The notes under the pieces: model-generated
The model's input: only the letters and a program-made list of their open reading frames with translations
Told to the model about the DNA's origin: nothing
Database searches by the model: none
Source of the DNA: Eubacterium uniforme
GTDB lineage: Bacteria; Bacillota; Clostridia; Lachnospirales; Lachnospiraceae
DNA: 64,000 bases
Assembly (NCBI RefSeq): GCF_900167115.1
Contig: NZ_FUXZ01000009.1
Location: 62,001-126,000, forward strand
Reading direction: 5' to 3'
Shown here: one piece after another, positions 63,437 to 64,000 of the stretch
How the letters are laid out: each line of letters starts with the position of its first letter
Position numbering within the stretch: position 1 is the stretch's first letter
Made by a program: the position numbers and the translations under genes

Positions 63437-64000
63437 CTATAACTTACTTTTTTGTTTTTCATTTAAATTAATAAGTTTTTCATTTATTACCATCTGGTCA
63501 ATAATATCCTTAATCAACACATCCAGTTTTTCACCTTCTGTGTAGTTAGCTGGTACCGCAAAATTAACTCTGTCATCAACCATAAGCTTCTTTGATATTT
63601 CCTTGCTATTCTTGTTTGATTGATAAACCGCAATTGAAAAACCACCATTTGATTTTACCAATCTCATACATGGAACATCAGTTAAACCATCCGCAATATA
63701 TATCATGTTTCTAAATGGTACTCTTCTATTATTTTCAGGTGTATATTCATTAAGTGTTTTATCATCACTTAGATCCGTTACACCCTTATTAATTCTAAAC
63801 AAAAACTGTGTTTTCGTGGTATAGTTTACCACATTCTTAGGCCAACATGCAACCCCATTTACATCATACAAAAACTCACAAGCAAATACATCTTTAAATT
63901 TCGAGAATATACTAGAGCCCTCGATGATTTCATACAAACCTGATGAAATAATATAGTGTTCTACAATAACACCTTTTTCTTGTCCATACTTGTTTATCCT
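63437..64000 (-). CDS. HAD-family phosphatase (N-terminus outside window)
   Basis: 187 codons are visible; the frame continues past the window end, so the start and motif I are missing. Visible are motif II in HYIISSGLYE, the cap-to-core region and motif IV IYIADGLTDVPCM, in which GDG is replaced by ADG. It resembles phosphoserine-phosphatase-like HAD proteins; the substrate is unknown. It is encoded 57 bases upstream of the DAK-like gene's Shine-Dalgarno. Confidence 0.72.
   Translation of the reverse strand, partial: RINKYGQEKGVIVEHYIISSGLYEIIEGSSIFSKFKDVFACEFLYDVNGVACWPKNVVNYTTKTQFLFRINKGVTDLSDDKTLNEYTPENNRRVPFRNMIYIADGLTDVPCMRLVKSNGGFSIAVYQSNKNSKEISKKLMVDDRVNFAVPANYTEGEKLDVLIKDIIDQMVINEKLINLNEKQKSKL

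Overview
The window is chromosomal DNA from an AT-rich, low-GC Gram-positive bacterium. The gene content points to the Lachnospiraceae (Clostridia): DUF5688, DUF4364 and DUF4261 proteins, a GGGtGRT/NifU-like pair, BspA-type repeats, a class B sortase, strong AAAGGAGG ribosome sites and tRNA genes without an encoded CCA. That assignment is an inference from families and cannot be taken to species. Most genes lie on the minus strand. I see no phage, insertion sequence, CRISPR array or plasmid functions.

Layout. 0-2.1 kb: C-terminally cut gene for a membrane-anchored coiled-coil/tyrosine-rich protein, then tRNA-Arg. 2.4-5.4 kb: a DUF5688 protein and ilvN-ilvC. 5.4-7.9 kb: plus-strand clostripain-like peptidase. 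7.9-12.8 kb: overlapping operon of MATE exporter, tocopherol-cyclase-like protein and ArsB/NhaD-like transporter, preceded by a small helical-repeat protein and terminator-like leaders. 12.8-19.9 kb: mgsA, a membrane protein, pncB, a Nudix-HAD fusion, a beta-helix/BspA surface protein and a DUF4261 protein. 20-23.5 kb: complete pantothenate operon panB-panC-panD-coaBC with its own promoter and a strong leader hairpin. 23.5-31.2 kb: Nudix, a 50-residue EF-hand microprotein, KtrAB potassium uptake, two divergent GGDEF proteins and tcdA. 31.2-36.6 kb: a looser region with a second-type rsmH, two GNATs, an MFS carrier, unknown proteins and three gene remnants (NifX-like, ATPase N-terminus, an unidentified ORF pair). 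36.7-43.3 kb: GGGtGRT pair, HAD phosphatase, asd, tRNA-Thr and CIRCE-controlled htpG. 43.3-52.2 kb: fibronectin-like secreted protein, voltage-gated K+ channel, ABC/sortase operon, rho and malic enzyme. 52.3-60.8 kb: the proteostasis cluster tig-clpP-clpX-lon-engB-DUF4364-polysaccharide deacetylase. 60.9-64 kb: a lipoprotein, a seven-tRNA operon with a consensus promoter, a stand-alone DAK-kinase C-terminal domain and a cut HAD phosphatase.

The most unusual pattern is in the ribosome binding sites. Four unrelated genes (clostripain-like peptidase, a 161-residue membrane protein, rho and the DAK-like protein) carry a strong Shine-Dalgarno that is too far from, or mis-phased with, the likely start codon. 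In each case a perfect or near-perfect hairpin begins 0-2 bases after the Shine-Dalgarno and ends 7-10 bases before the ATG, so folding restores a normal spacing of 7-11 bases. This repeated geometry suggests hairpin-bridged initiation and is the observation I would test first. Other leads are a PASTA-like tail on a transporter, attenuator-like hairpins before the MATE operon, an EF-hand microprotein under a palindromic operator, the divergent diguanylate cyclase pair and the GGGtGRT system.
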